A stretch of DNA of 22,241 nt, taken from NCBI GenBank assembly GCA_015478945.1, contig JABUQX010078133.1:10001-32241 (forward strand), given 5' to 3'. Below the pieces are notes generated by a model. That model saw only the letters and a program-made list of their open reading frames with translations. It had not been told where the DNA came from and searched no databases. Numbering within the stretch: the first letter of the stretch is position 1; each line of letters starts with the position of its first letter. Origin of the DNA: Trachelipus rathkii (lineage: Eukaryota > Arthropoda > Malacostraca > Isopoda > Trachelipodidae). A program made the position numbers and the translations under genes. Positions 1 to 12,450 of this stretch are shown here, piece after piece.

Positions 1-633
1 TGATATAGGGTGAGTATTAATATTTTCTATTAGATATATAATTATGAGTTAGATAGGTTTTTTATATCATGGAAGTTCAATATTAGGGTTTTCACTTAGA
101 ATTATTATTGTATGGTCCTCGAATGATATTACTTTTGTTGATGATATTATAGTATATAGTTTTATATAATTATTATTGTATACTTTCATATCACCGTATT
201 TGTGTGCACCTTTTCGATATGATGAAATAGAGATATAGGTCTGAAACTTTGGAATATATATCTATATTGTATTTGGGTGATTTTAGCTTAAACTAATTTC
301 AAGTGTGTGTGTGATTGTTAATTATATGTTAGAGGATGTGGGTTACCCATCGAGGTGGAATACCGAGTTATTTGTTTAGCACGCGAGAATGTTCTCTTTT
401 AATGCGGAAAGCATCTTGTGTAGTGATCTAGATAAATTAAAGTAGCACACTTGAGAGAGTTATAGGTTCGAGGCTGGATGAATGATTAATACTCGTCGGA
501 GTACTGAATAGATTTTCTCGTCTCAGCGGTGTTAGTGTCCTCGCGTAAATCATATATGTCATTATCACATTCATTTGATTGTTTATTATATTATATATTA
601 TCTTATTTTATTATTATTTATGTATTTCATTTC

Positions 634-672
634 ATTATATTATTATTATTATTATTTATTTCATTTATTATT
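634..672. repeat. ATT/TTA trinucleotide microsatellite
   Basis: The trinucleotide ATT/TTA repeats imperfectly across this stretch and runs into TTTATT-type variants. It lies inside the open frame 579-854, whose I/Y/F-rich translation is largely a product of this repeat. Confidence 0.7.
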
Positions 673-1791
673 ACTTCTTCATCGAAGAAATAATTGAGGA
701 TATACGGAGTGAATCTCTCAATTTCAGTAGGTGTCTTTTTGATGCTGTACATGTCCGGGTACCACTGCTATTACCTCTGCAAGCTATAAACCTCCTGCAA
801 CTTTATATCGTTGCGATTTTTCCTTCGAGTATTTTTTTATTTATTATTATGTAATGTATTATGGTTAAATTATATATTGAGTTAGTAAATAATAAGGTTG
901 TAAAGACATGTAAGATTATTTGATCTATTATTTTTTTATATATTATTATATTAATTTTTGTTGTTATTATTTTTGGATCTAAACTCGATTTTTTGAAAGC
1001 GCTGAGGGGGACGTGGTTCGTGATGTCTGGTTCTTCTTTCGCTATTCACTGTGTTTCTAGAGTTCTGTGATATTGTATTGCTTCTAATATTGAGTTATAT
1101 CGTGTTATCTGTATCTGGTGTTAAGAATATTTGGTGGAGGTGGTGTTAGAAGTGAGTGGTGAGTGGTTATGCTGCGCGCGCATTGTGGGGTCTCTGAAGG
1201 GAGTAACTCTGTCTTATCATCTCTTTATAATATCGAAAGATTGCTGCGTTATCGGCTGAATTTTTGTGGTGTGAGAGGATTTAAAGTTGTAGTATGAATT
1301 TGTATATCTTTTAATCTCTTAGAAAGTACGTTGGTGATGTGAGATTGATGGAGTTTTTTTGTTTGCGCTTGTGAGCATCTAGGTTGCCTATTCGTGGATG
1401 CTAATTGTCGGTGTTAATCCATTGTTGTAGTTATTATAAATCCTCAGTTTCGTTAATCTAACATGTAAATTGTTGAGGGTAGTTTATTAATATCAGGTTA
1501 TTGAGTGTCTGTAAGAAGCTTCGATATATGTATGTGGTTGAGTTCAGTATAACGTAGGGGTTGATGGTCGTTATTGAAATCTCTAAGGGTTTTACGGATC
1601 TCGCATTAGGGGGGTCTTGACTTTGAGTATAATAAGTTTTCGAGGCAAGCATAGTGGTGCAATAAACATGGAGGGTCGGTAATGAAGAGAATGTTGAAAA
1701 GAATGATATGTAAAGACTGATCAAATATGAGGAGGGAAATGAATGGAAGAAGGGAATCTGACTCAGGAGGAGTAGGTAGTTGAACGAAGAT

Positions 1792-1801
1792 GCACCGGTG
1801 C
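1792..1801. other. 10-bp perfect palindrome in AT-rich DNA
   Basis: GCACCGGTGC equals its own reverse complement. It is followed within 20 bases by a second CCGGTG word (1807-1812). It could be a dimeric protein site or chance; nothing nearby indicates a function. Confidence 0.3.
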
Positions 1802-3140
1802 TGGCTCCGGTGGAGGTGCTGAGTTATTAAATAGCTTAATTAGTGTAATGACCTACAACAATGGTAGTTTTTTCACATTGAAGGTTGTGGTTTTGTTTAG
1901 TGGTTTAGTCTGTGTTTTATGTTTGTCACTGGATTGAATGTGCTAATTTTTACAAATAATATCACATACCGTATACACCACAACATAAGGTAAGTAATTA
2001 CGGGCGGTTGTCGGGTTAGGGGGATGTGGAAAGTCATTGATGATTTATTGTCTGGATTTTTCAATATTGGTAGATAAGAGTGGTGAGATGGACGCTAATT
2101 TTTATCGTGTCGGATAGGGACAATGAGTTTGCATGATATGATTCTGATATAGCTGATACGTCGGTTATCTGAAGTTGTTTCATAAGCACTCTTCGTTAGA
2201 CGTGATCAACATGATTTATGAGGTAAAATTCTCCATAATGTGCACATACCAAAAAATAAAAAATAGGGTGTGAAAAAAAAGATATCGATGGTTTCACTTT
2301 GTCTCAAGGAAAAAATCGAGTATATTTTATAAAAGAGTAGAGGATTATTTTGTAGGTTAAAGTTTTCGATGTTTCCGATTTTCTAATGATTTTATCGTTG
2401 TTTATTTATTACATATTGTGCTCATTTTTGATGCTTTGGAGTAAATTTGGATATTTTTGTACGTGTTGTTTCTTGTGTTCTCAATCAGTACAAAGATTTT
2501 GGTCACTCTAACAGTTTTCAGAACTTTTCGCATGTGACAATTGGTTATTTTATATTTTTTAATAGGATTTTTTATCAACTGTTAGTTTTTCTTTCTGGTG
2601 CATCACTATGCCTGTCTGGAGAGAGCTATCCTCTCCGATACAGGCTCGATAAATTCAAACATTTTCATTGTTTGTATGACGAGTTATAGATCTTCCAAAG
2701 AGAGTTTTCAACATTTTCTGGCATGCTTTGAAGCTTTGTGCCCTTTAAACATGATGAGTTCTGATAGAGAAGCATCGATTTAGAGGATGTCTATGTCAAG
2801 ACTTGTATAGTTCACACAGATGATGATAGCGTAGGCTGTTCATATATTTAACTGATCACAAAAACGTAACGAGGGATGAGAAAACCGCCTCATACAAGTA
2901 CAAAGATATAGTGAAAAAAGAATCGAGTGAATACATGCAATACATAACAAATGTAGTTAAAGACCTGTATTTATAAATCTGCTGTTAAAACTAATATAGA
3001 TAAAAAATAACTTATCTGAGATTAATTATGATATGTGCTAGGTACTATGTACGCACTATATAGCTATTACGAGGAGCTATCCATTAACTCAAGTGTCATT
3101 CTGGGGATACCATAGTGAGCACTTTTTTTGGGCTATATCA

Positions 3141-3335
3141 GTGTGTGTGTATATATATATATATACTCTCATATATCAATTATATTACTATATAATATTT
3201 ATTTATCTACTTTATATATAGTTATATATATTATATATATATATATTTATTATACTTAATATATAATTATTATATTATATATATATATTATAATTATATA
3301 TAATATATATATATTATATTATTATATATTAAATC
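3141..3335. repeat. GT/TA microsatellite and TA-rich patch
   Basis: A (GT)5 run at 3141-3150 passes directly into an (AT)7 run at 3151-3165. An imperfect TA-rich patch with ATTAT interruptions then continues to about 3335. Such tracts melt easily and form cruciforms. The + strand G-over-C bias reverses about 100-300 bases downstream. Confidence 0.85.
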
Positions 3336-3945
3336 GTTAGTCATCATCCATAGGATGGGGGTAAGGTGGCAGTATGTCACTGGAAACGAGAAAAGTTTAG
3401 TAGACGAATATGAGTAAGTTTGCAAAATGCCTAGCTTTTTTTGAATGCCTTTATATCCCTTTTAGTGAGGATGGCGTGTCGATGTCAGATAAAACCACAC
3501 CTTGACTTCATCGGGACTCAGTCGATATGAGACCCTCCTACTATGGATATTTCTCAATCGTATGTGTTAACAGTGGGTCATGGTGTGTGGCACAACAAAT
3601 GGGATCATCTACAAAACGCAAAGCGACATTTAACTATCTTATATGCATCTTCTCAGCATTCTGCAACATCCCCCAACATTTACTCTCCTGGCTAGCCTCC
3701 TAATCTCATTCATATAAACCTCAATATAACGTAATCTCTATATGTTCTCGCTGGTGATTCGGAACTCACAACATTCATTCGCTTAACCAACCAACATATC
3801 CTATATCCAATGATACAAGATACAATCTAACGACCTTCATTTATTGATTCTCACCATTTATTCTTTCATTTACCAACTCTCTTATACGTTTATTCTTCAT
3901 TTAATCAATTCTTACGTCATATCTATACAGCCGCCCTAAAGCATA
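3336..3945. other. AT-rich spacer, C over G in its right half
   Basis: No open frame of note. The first ~100 bases still favour G. From roughly 3480, and strongly from 3600, the + strand favours C: I count 23 C against 4 G in 3661-3720 and 17 against 4 in 3781-3840. There are no RNA-gene motifs. Confidence 0.5.
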
Positions 3946-4420
3946 TATACTATATTATTTATACATATATTATATATAATATATTAATTAGTTTATATAT
4001 TTATATATATATATATATTTATATATAATATATATATATAATCTATTATATATATTAAATATAATATATTATTATATAATTATATAATATTGTACTATTA
4101 TATTTATATGATAGTATACACATATACTATAATTATATAGTATATACTATATATATATATACTGTATAATAATATCTGAGTAATCTAACTGATACTTTCA
4201 TTTTTTCTATGTATTTTGTTATACTATAATATATATATATATATATATTAATATATTATATTATTATATATAATATAGATTTAATATTATAAATTCATTA
4301 TAGCTATATATATATTATATATATTTCTGCGCTATGATACTGTAATATATATATTCATTTTATTTATTTAAATACATATATTATAATTATAATAGAATAA
4401 ATAATATATTTATGTTACAT
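3946..4420. repeat. Long TA-rich low-complexity patch
   Basis: TATATA and ATTATA words dominate, with pure (TA)n runs near 4006-4016, 4029-4040, 4150-4162 and 4228-4248. A short less repetitive interruption lies at about 4165-4220. No open frame crosses it. It is simple-sequence DNA, prone to slippage and to assembly error. Confidence 0.85.
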
Positions 4421-5100
4421 TAACTCTTTAAAGGAACTCTACTACTTACACCAGTATAAGTAACTAAACATAACATTGTCCCAAAAACGAACTTATTCCA
4501 CACTTTGTCAACATTGATCCTAACATAACAATGTAACTTCTTCGTTCACTTTTATTGACATTCATAATCTAATTAGTTTCTAGGTTTAATATTTATTATA
4601 TTGTTAACTATATATACTAAAATATGAGAAATAAAAATGCGATTTCCTTATGTGTTTTTACTATTCATTAAATTAAAATAAAAAGAATAAAAAAAGGTAC
4701 AGGAATATGGTCTTATTTTCGAACACTTTTTTTTATTGTTTTTAATTTAATTATTTTTTAGGGTTATTAATCCAGTAGAATAAAATTATTCTAAATTAAT
4801 TAGATTATATCTACGTTCTACATTTTTTAATGATATTTGGAAAGATTATTTAACGTATAAATTTTATATTTTATATAATATTTATTGGCTCAGGTTACTT
4901 CAGTTTGCTACGATCGGACTCGTGCTCCGGGGGGCGGGTTAATACAGCACTGGATCATTTTTTATGTAAATGTGCACAGAGATTTGATAGGCTTATATAC
5001 TATTTTAAACAATAAATTGATTTAAATTTAATTAAAAACCTTTAAATCCTCCTAAGTAATAAATTTCGGATATTAAAACTTAAAATAATATAAGTTTATT
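4421..5100. other. AT-rich spacer with one GC cluster
   Basis: This is very AT-rich sequence with A- and T-runs and no usable open frame. The exception is a short GC cluster at about 4908-4941, containing a CGGGGGGCGGG-type core. The jump in composition over a few tens of bases is abrupt. Confidence 0.5.
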
Positions 5101-5225
5101 ATCTAATTTAAATATGTATTATTTAATTTATATATAATATAGTTCTATACTATATATATATATAATATTATTATTAATAATATAATTATTATATAACATA
5201 TTTATATTAAGTAAATATTATATTT
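5101..5225. repeat. TA/ATT-rich low-complexity patch
   Basis: An imperfect TATATA run (about 5150-5164) and ATTATTATTAATAATA-type sequence (about 5165-5190) form a third AT-only block. It closes the very AT-rich segment that begins at 4421. Confidence 0.75.
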
Positions 5226-6689
5226 AAAAAGATAATACATGTGTCAGAACAGATAAGATGCGCCAAAGACAAACGCACAGAAGACAAAACGCAAATGACA
5301 CTAATTATATAATGGGGTTCATTCCTGGGGCTGTGTGTGTGTGTGAGTAGATAGTGTAATAACAACACAAACGGGGGGGAGCTTAGTCGTAAGTCAGCGC
5401 GGGCAGTATCGTATTCGTCTTGGTTAACTTGATTGTTTTTATTACTAAGAGATATGTTCACACATCAAAATAAACTGCTAACATTAAAAAAGATTCACAT
5501 AAGACAACCTAACGGAAAGGCATAGGGAGAATGACTTGGGGGAAAAATAACAGTGATCATGATTAATTAAATTTCATGACCAAACGCATATTAATTGTTT
5601 TAAATTCAATTACGTAACTAAAACGTCTTGGTACTTGAAATTTCCTAACATAACTAAATCAAAATTTTGCTGCTTCTACATTTATTTTATTAAGCTTTTA
5701 TTTTTTTTAAAAGACCCAAGAATAAATTTTGCTCCTGATCCTATTGTTATATAAACTTTAATTTTGCATTAATATTATAAAAATATAATTATATTAGACA
5801 AATAAAGAGTGTAAATGGAATCTCTTCCCAGATGTGAACAATACTATATACAAACTACAAAGGTTAATAAATCTTTTTTAATTTGAGTAAATTTTTAAAA
5901 GATAAAAAACACGCAGTTTAAGCAGAACTCCTTGGTTTTTGAGGCAATATAAGATTTCCAGGACAATTTGTTTTATGCTCAGACCAACGAGCATTAATAT
6001 TTTATCACAGGTAAGCTGGGGATTTGTAGAAGTAGATATGAAAGTTGGGAATTGTTTTTAAAGTCGAGATACTAAAAAATATAGTTTTAAAGAATTTTAT
6101 GTTACAAAATTAAGACGTCCCTGTTGGAAAATCACAACAGTTTGTCAAGAAAAGAATTTGAGAAACAACACTAGATACAAATGAAGGCGCAAATTTGAAA
6201 TGAGTGGAAAAATGAATAATTGCTTTGTTGACATAAGAATAAGTTGGGTCAAAAAAACAGCTGAGAATGTCGTTCCCGAACTGCAAGAGTACAGTATGAG
6301 ATAGAACAATAGCCTCTTCCTCACTACTTTCTATAAGTCATTGTTCCTTTCAGATCGAGCATGTGAGGTTAAGCTAACGAAAAAGTGAAGTGTGAGATAT
6401 ATATATTGATCAAATGTTGTTCTGCATCCTCTGATAAATGCGTTAACGTTAAAGTGTTTTACGTATCATATTTGTACTCCTTTATGCTATGTACTAGTTG
6501 GACAACGCCTTCTTATATTAGCAAATAAGAGACTCTTGACAGAGTGCGGAGTGATCGTGTCTGCTCTTGTTAGTGATTGTCCTGTTGCTCACCGAGACTA
6601 AAATGTAGATGTTATGATAGATGACTAGTTGTCGTTTACGCTGGCTCATACAGGAAGGGTTCCAGATGACAGCGGCAGATTAGCATGCT
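5226..6689. other. A-rich gene-free stretch
   Basis: No supported gene. The 84-codon frame on the - strand at 5207-5461 reads through a (TG)7 run and a G6 run and shows no motif. The remainder is A-rich with frequent stops in all frames. Confidence 0.5.
5332..5345. repeat. (TG)7 microsatellite
   Basis: Seven uninterrupted TG dinucleotides. Confidence 0.8.
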
Positions 6690-6736
6690 AAGTGCAAAGG
6701 CCGTTCATAGCAGTGCACTTTTTTTGTTCAATGAAC
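6690..6736 (+). other. Hairpin plus T7 run, then a second small hairpin
   Basis: AAGTGCA (6690-6696) pairs perfectly with TGCACTT (6714-6720) across a 17-base loop. The right arm runs straight into a run of seven Ts (6719-6725). GTTCAATGAAC follows at 6726-6736, a 5-bp stem around one base. The layout resembles an intrinsic terminator, but the stem is short, the loop is long and no gene precedes it. I consider termination unlikely. Confidence 0.2.
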
Positions 6737-6844
6737 ATGGTGTGCTAGTTGAAAAGTGAGGCACAACGTATTTCAGTGTGTTTTTTATGTGACCATTTAC
6801 AAGGTTATGTCTACTTCTTACTTTTTCGATAACTTTCCTCTTCA

Positions 6845-7020
6845 GGAGCGCACAGCGAGGTTAAACAAAGGGGCGAGGAGGAGGCGGACTGCACAGACAA
6901 GTGCGGAAGGGCGGAGGAGGGGCGCTGCCAAACTACGGATGCGACTGCACTGGGCAAAGAGGGCGGAAAGTACAGCCGAGTAGCGTGCGGGGCCGACAGA
7001 CGGCAGCAACACACATCATT
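6845..7020. other. G-rich island with repeated purine motif
   Basis: The GC content rises sharply within AT-rich surroundings. GAGGAGGAGGCGGACTGCAC at 6876-6895 is echoed by GGCGGAGGAGGGGCGCTGCC at 6910-6929, and CGACTGCAC recurs at about 6940-6948. Short frames are open on both strands (6756-6983 +, 6901-7188 +, 6811-7014 -), and their R/G/A-rich products reflect the purine motif. None has a recognisable domain. It may be a small CpG-type island or repeat remnant. Confidence 0.4.
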
Positions 7021-7387
7021 GGCATAGTCAGTGCCAATAGGATCACACGGGACGATTCATGGGACAAACTCTTCGAAACACATCATCGACTTGCAAAGCA
7101 ACCAGTGACAGCAAGCGTGCACGTACACACTGCACAGCTGACAAACCAACTCGAGCACGTCCACAGCTTCGAAGATTTCCATACATAGGCCACAACACCT
7201 ATAGTGAAGATAATAGCATAATGAGCAGTGGGAATAAGAGCTCATGTTGATGATAATCATCATGCACGGTGAGGGTCAGAACGGAGGTTTTAGGCATCGA
7301 GTGAGAAGAGCAGTAGTATTACTAGGACAAACTGATAGAATACGTATTGTAGCAGTAAGGTAGCCAGGTCAGAAGTTACATACTTTA

Positions 7388-7430
7388 TGATAGTAAGATA
7401 GTAAGTATTATAGTAACAAGAGGTAAGTAT
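7388..7430 (+). repeat. Degenerate ATAGTAAG / GTAAGT cluster
   Basis: ATAGTAAG occurs twice nine bases apart, followed by ATAGTAAC and GGTAAGTA. The GTAAGT core resembles a eukaryotic 5' splice site. In the absence of exons I treat it as a short degenerate repeat. Confidence 0.3.
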
Positions 7431-7663
7431 GCCCAGCTACGGTAGTGAATGACTCACACTGTGGAGGATCACAACGCGTGTATCTATATATTCAGTATTA
7501 GAGTTCACTAAGAGTATGAACGTAAAGGCCATGAGTATAATAGTATTTAGATAGTTACTCGTGAACGATAGGTATATCACTGATAGTAGGTTGATGACTC
7601 AGAGCCTAATTATACAACACTATACGATAAGCTCAAACCATAAGGCGGTGAATTCACACATCT

Positions 7664-7683
7664 TGGTGACTCTGAGGTCACCA
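7664..7683. other. Perfect 7-bp hairpin, 6-base loop
   Basis: TGGTGAC (7664-7670) and GTCACCA (7677-7683) are perfect reverse complements around TCTGAG. The same arrangement can be read as a 20-base inverted-repeat protein site. No gene lies nearby. Confidence 0.35.
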
Positions 7684-9360
7684 TATTATGATTCTAGTCG
7701 CCTAGATATAATTTATATAACTAGTTATTAATACCAGTTAGTTCGTGTCATTCACTAACGTGGAAAGCGGAGTCACTACGCATCAAACGTATGAGGGTGA
7801 TGATAGAATTTGCTAATAGCGTTCGCGCTCGATACTACATTAGCGCTCACTAAGCTACTCCGATGCGGTGGGGCCGGTGGCACTCAGTGCTAGGTAGTCG
7901 GTAGAGGTGAGGGTGCCGGTGCAGCTGAGTGCGTAATATATAAACGAGAATTATATAGGGCAGATGGACGGGTATGGGATAGCTGATATGCGATAGCTCA
8001 TTAGTCGGCTGCCCGCACTAAGTGAGGGAGTGAGGGTAAAGGGGATCATCGTACTAATCAGGGTATACATCCTGAGTGTAGCTCGACAAAGCGGTCGCTA
8101 GCCGTCAGTTAATAGCCGGGTGCGAGGCGGCGTGTTGCTAGTGATTCCAATAATGCGATAGTAGAGACAGTGTTAGGTAGCGGAGGGGAAAAAGTGCGCT
8201 TGTATGCTAAGGTACTCAAATGAGTTGCACTCAAGTCCGATTGTGCAGTACTCTGTCTATAATAGAAAAAAGTCGAGAGTGCAAGCTATAGGATTGGAGT
8301 TATACAATAATACGCCCTATTCTGACAGTGTACAGAGTTTGCATGATACGCTTTCGACTCTCTGTGGCGTATATCAATATGTATATAGTCAAATTGGTGT
8401 GTGACGAAACTGCTGCTGGGAGTCTGTTATGCATTATCAGATAATCCTAAAAATTGCGGGCTCGTCCATTTGACTTAAGCGTCGACTCGTGATAACTGTC
8501 CGTGCATAGTATCCTGATATGCCATCTCTCCGCAGCCGAACTGTGATTGGTATCTGCTGGAGCGATCAGACCACAACAACTGTTGAAATAGCATCTAAGA
8601 ATCTGCTGCGTAGTGTTGTTTAGGAATCTATATTTTAATATATATTATGCTTCACGACTCAATCGGTGATATTCGCTGGCAGGCGCGCCGTCTCCCCACA
8701 TCCTCACTTCTCGCTAACGTGTTCTACCAGTCATCGAGTTTCGTGTGATTATCAGGTTGTAGGGACTACTCTGCTGCCTACCGGAGAGCGATTCACATAC
8801 GGTAGATGAGGAGCTGGTAGTGACCTACGGATGGTGAGCAGCCGTCCCTCTGAGTATGGGAAGGATATGGGCTGATCAGGTGCTAACCGCCCGCCGCGTA
8901 ATCACTAGATCGCTATGGATTTCAATTGACGAGCTAACTGGCCGCATAAGTGGGGTAAGCACGCACTAGTAGTTCCATAACGGTAACTACTCAAAAGGAA
9001 GTCCAGGCGCTGAGAGCTACCGTATGCGATAACAGTATAGCCCTATGTGGCTCGCATATGGAGTGATATGATATATATACAAGTCTGATAAGATCGGGAA
9101 ACTCAGCGTAGCGTTAAACGCGCACGGCGTTAGGTACTACTAAGCTGAATTATCTGATTTTAAGGTAGTGCTATGCTTTGTCTCGATAGCTACTACATAG
9201 GTACGGTATATAGCTTAGTATTCGCTAGGTATTGCTAATGAGTGATCTTGGACTCAGTGACGAGTACGACGGTTCAGATGGATAAATTTCATGCTCATCC
9301 GAAGTAGTAGCTGAGCGAGTGACTCTCATTACAGAGCGACGTTGTATACAATTGTAGAAG

Positions 9361-11900
9361 AGAGAGAATAATTTTTGAGATAGGTTGGCTGTTCTTTCTC
9401 ACTCTCAGATTGTATGTAAGAACAAAGTCTATGTATTGTTGGATTTTTTGTGTTCATAGATCTTGCTACGGACAAATTCTTTACCAAGCGCGCCCCTTCA
9501 TATATTTGGGTAGTTTCTTCTCACTTTACTTGTGAGTTACGCTTTAATTGTTATGCGTCTTATAGGATGTGCTGTGATTAGGTCACTCTATGAGCCCTAT
9601 CTGTTTATTTTTTCTTATAAGATCATGTGAAATACATTGCGTTCGGTATTGTATTAGATTCGTGAATGATTATTACTACGATATAATGTGGACTAGGTGC
9701 AAGTAGAGTGAGATGCAATCGCAAAGTAATGGATGTCAGTGGAGACTTGATCAACTAAACTGAATAATTGATAGTACACTAGACTGTGTACTCATGTGAG
9801 ATGGAATACATATAATACAGGTCGCAAAGAAATAATGAATACAAAGAATACTACATGCGAGGGCAGAGTAGACAATGAACGAATAAGTACGAATACCACA
9901 ATAACATAGTCAATCAATATACCACTCTCACACCAGTTAAAATGAATCAGTTAGTACGATAGATTGACATGAATGACACTCTGCGAGATGAATGACATAA
10001 TAGCGCGACTAGTAATCTATTGATGTCCGAGAAGTGAACTCATATATACTTACTCAGCTCGATAGACGATGAAATAAATGAATGAGCTCAATATAGTGAG
10101 TGAGCAGGCGCATAACACATGTGAGAGTAGATAAGACAAGTGTAATCTAATTGAAAATATAAAACTACATAAATCAGTTACTTTAACTAAAGCTGCCGCG
10201 CGAAGATAAACATACCAAGGCGATGTAAATACTGGGCCTAGATACGATTTTAAGTGAAATCAGTGTGTGACATCATACTAGTGATAATAATAATAATGAA
10301 TGAATTCAGGATTTGGCTTTTATGGTTGAAATAACAATAATTAGCCATGGTTGTCAGTAATTAAATACAATAAAAAAACGAGTGCAGGAGTAAAATAACT
10401 CACTGCAATACAATTATAATAAATAAGAGATTGAGACTGAAGATAATAAGCTGGCTAGTCAAGAAAATAGTCAGTGGAGTAGATCATGATAGTGTACTAG
10501 AATACTGTGAGATGACTGATAGAATGACTATAGTATATAATTATAGGATGAACTCCAATTCAAGTTCAAGTAAGTGATTGTCTGCAAATTCGCTTCTTCA
10601 TCATGCTCACATGGTGTGAACGCACATATATAAACCTGTTTATTGAGATCTAAAGGTGCTCTCCTTCTGCTCTGGTCTTTTTGACAGTTTGTGTTCGTAT
10701 GCTTGATAATACAATGATTCGTTCGTTCAAATCGGAAGCTTCAATGTACTTACACGGCAGTATGACTATGTGATACCTAAAATTTAGTACACAGTTCTAT
10801 GTATTTCAATCTGGGAGCGCGTGACAATGATCAGAGTAGAGTTGTATTTTTGTTCACGAGTGTGCTGTAATAGTAAGTGCAAGTCACTCGAAATTTACAG
10901 CTTGCTGTGTGAAGTGCTACTTATATAAAGAAAACAGATAGTCTCTTCACTCTTATAAGAGGCTGAACACCAATAATTTTTAATTGATCAGGCCTTCGAG
11001 AAATACAACATTCTTGCAGTGTGACAGATAGTGTGCTTTACAACAAGTTTATTATTAAGAAGTTGTGAGGATCTTGTGTCTTTACCTATTTTCCAACAGA
11101 TGTAACTCTTATGAAGTACGCAGGTGTCTTGTGTACCTTGATTCGTGAGACTAGCATCACATATTCATAAGAAATCAATATATCAAACTGACTGGTTCTG
11201 GAGTAATGTGGTTAATACAGCGTGCTAAATATCTGATGATAAAGCGGACTTTGTGTTACTCTCATGTCTAAGTTCATGTGTGAGTATAACACATATATAG
11301 AGATTCGACATACTTGTCTATATAATAACAATCTTAGTGTGAAAGCGCGGTTCTCTAGTGACTCTGTGAGCGTTAGTGGCGCGGGATTACGCGTGTGAAT
11401 AATGCTATGGTACTGTGTGCGCTACATTAATCTAACACTCACTTCAGCATAGAATCATAGTCGAGTGAGTCGAAGCACCGGGAGGGGGGGGAAAACCGTA
11501 AATGCCTATGAATCACCTAAACTAAAAAGTGATGTTGATGTATGAAACCTATCAGGTTATGTAACCTATCATGAACTTACTGTCATAATAGTTCAATGAG
11601 AATCTATCTTGTCCATTTTTATCCATGGTATGTGTCCGAGGAGATTGGTTTCCATAGTTTATATGTTTAATATTTACATCTCGTTTTCTCAGAAGTGAGA
11701 GTGTTAGTGTGTGTGCAGAGCTGTACAACTAAATTATTGCTTTATTCGGTCCACTCAGATTAATTAACGTGATTTTCTCACTTACAGTACGTGTGCATGA
11801 TATAATATAAGACTATTATAGAATAAAGAATGTTTATCTAAATAATATGATGTTCTAATACATGATTACGAATAGTAAGACGCATTATCTCCTTCTGTTA
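9361..11900. other. AT-rich stretch, A-rich from 9.7 to 10.56 kb
   Basis: No open frame worth reporting. From about 9700 to 10560 the + strand is A-rich (28 A against 8 T in 9841-9900), with recurring GAATGA and GTGAGTGAG words. One example is ATGAATGACA, repeated at 9969-9978 and 9988-9997. The flanks are T-richer. A G9 run sits in a short GC patch near 11475-11492. No RNA genes are seen. Confidence 0.5.
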
Positions 11901-12450
11901 TACCTATAATAAAAGTGCATTATTTTGCAATGCTTTATTTTTATTTAATATGTGAGTTTATTTATTTTATTGTATGTAGTTAGATCAGGATGATGTAAGA
12001 TGTTAAAGTGCTTCCTTTTATTGAACCAAAGATATATTCGATTTTTTTTATTGTTCATGTTAATAGCATGATAAGAGGTTAGATTATATTTGTATTTTTT
12101 TTAGTTGTTTATAGTATACAAAATAAATTTATTCTAAAATATTAACTATTCAAACTTCTGTTCGTTCACAAATATTATAATTGATGTCATTATTATTATT
12201 TTAATATGTATTGATTCAAATTAATTATTATATGATAATAATTATAATTTTATATATATTAATATATTATTATTATTATTATTAAATTATTGAATTTATT
12301 AATTATTTAATATATATAATTGATTAATATTAATATGAATATTATTTATGAATTATAAAAATATATAAATGTAATATAATATAATTATGAATTATATAAA
12401 TGTAATTATATATTAATTATTATATAGTAAAAGTTAAAATCGACCTTTTT
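11901..12450. repeat. AT-only low-complexity block with ATT microsatellite
   Basis: TTATTTTATT-type sequence merges into TATATAATT words, with an ATT tract at about 12266-12283. All frames are closed. It resembles the TA-rich blocks at 3.9-4.4 and 5.1 kb. Confidence 0.75.

Larger units (their letters stand above)
1..3140. other. AT-rich gene-free stretch, G over C on + strand
   Basis: No convincing gene. Short ATG-started frames (such as 579-854 +, 1458-1724 -, 2447-2689 +) occur at about the number and length expected by chance, and their translations are F/I/L/Y-rich with no known motif. The + strand favours G over C and T over A: in 1141-1200 I count 26 G against 7 C. Isolated GC-rich words interrupt it, such as an alternating GC run near 1174-1180 and a palindrome at 1792-1801. 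I read this as intergenic or decayed sequence. Confidence 0.6.
7200..9360. other. Balanced-composition stretch with no gene
   Basis: The composition is close to even, with stops frequent in all six frames. The longest open frame is only 66 codons (8204-8404 +), and its product shows no motif. I see no tRNA or rRNA signature and no ordered repeats beyond the small items listed separately. Confidence 0.5.

Noticed and set aside
430..490. GGTTCGAGGC resembling a tRNA T-arm
   Set aside because: The T-stem does not pair (only one Watson-Crick pair plus wobbles) and no D-arm, anticodon arm or acceptor stem fits.
579..854. 91-codon + strand frame with a hydrophobic I/Y/F start
   Set aside because: The hydrophobic part is encoded by ATT/TAT microsatellite sequence; no conserved motif.
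2447..2783. Two overlapping + strand frames (80 and 61 codons) with varied residues
   Set aside because: They look protein-like by eye, but a rough estimate for this AT content expects a couple of 80-codon frames by chance in the AT-rich half. No family is recognised and the frames conflict.
3141..5225. TA-rich blocks considered as a mitochondrial or kinetoplast control region
   Set aside because: No mitochondrial gene, rRNA or tRNA lies anywhere in the window, and the composition beyond 6.8 kb does not fit an organelle genome.
6756..7263. Cluster of 61-95 codon frames on both strands
   Set aside because: They come from a short GC/purine island. Opposite-strand frames are equally open and none has a domain.
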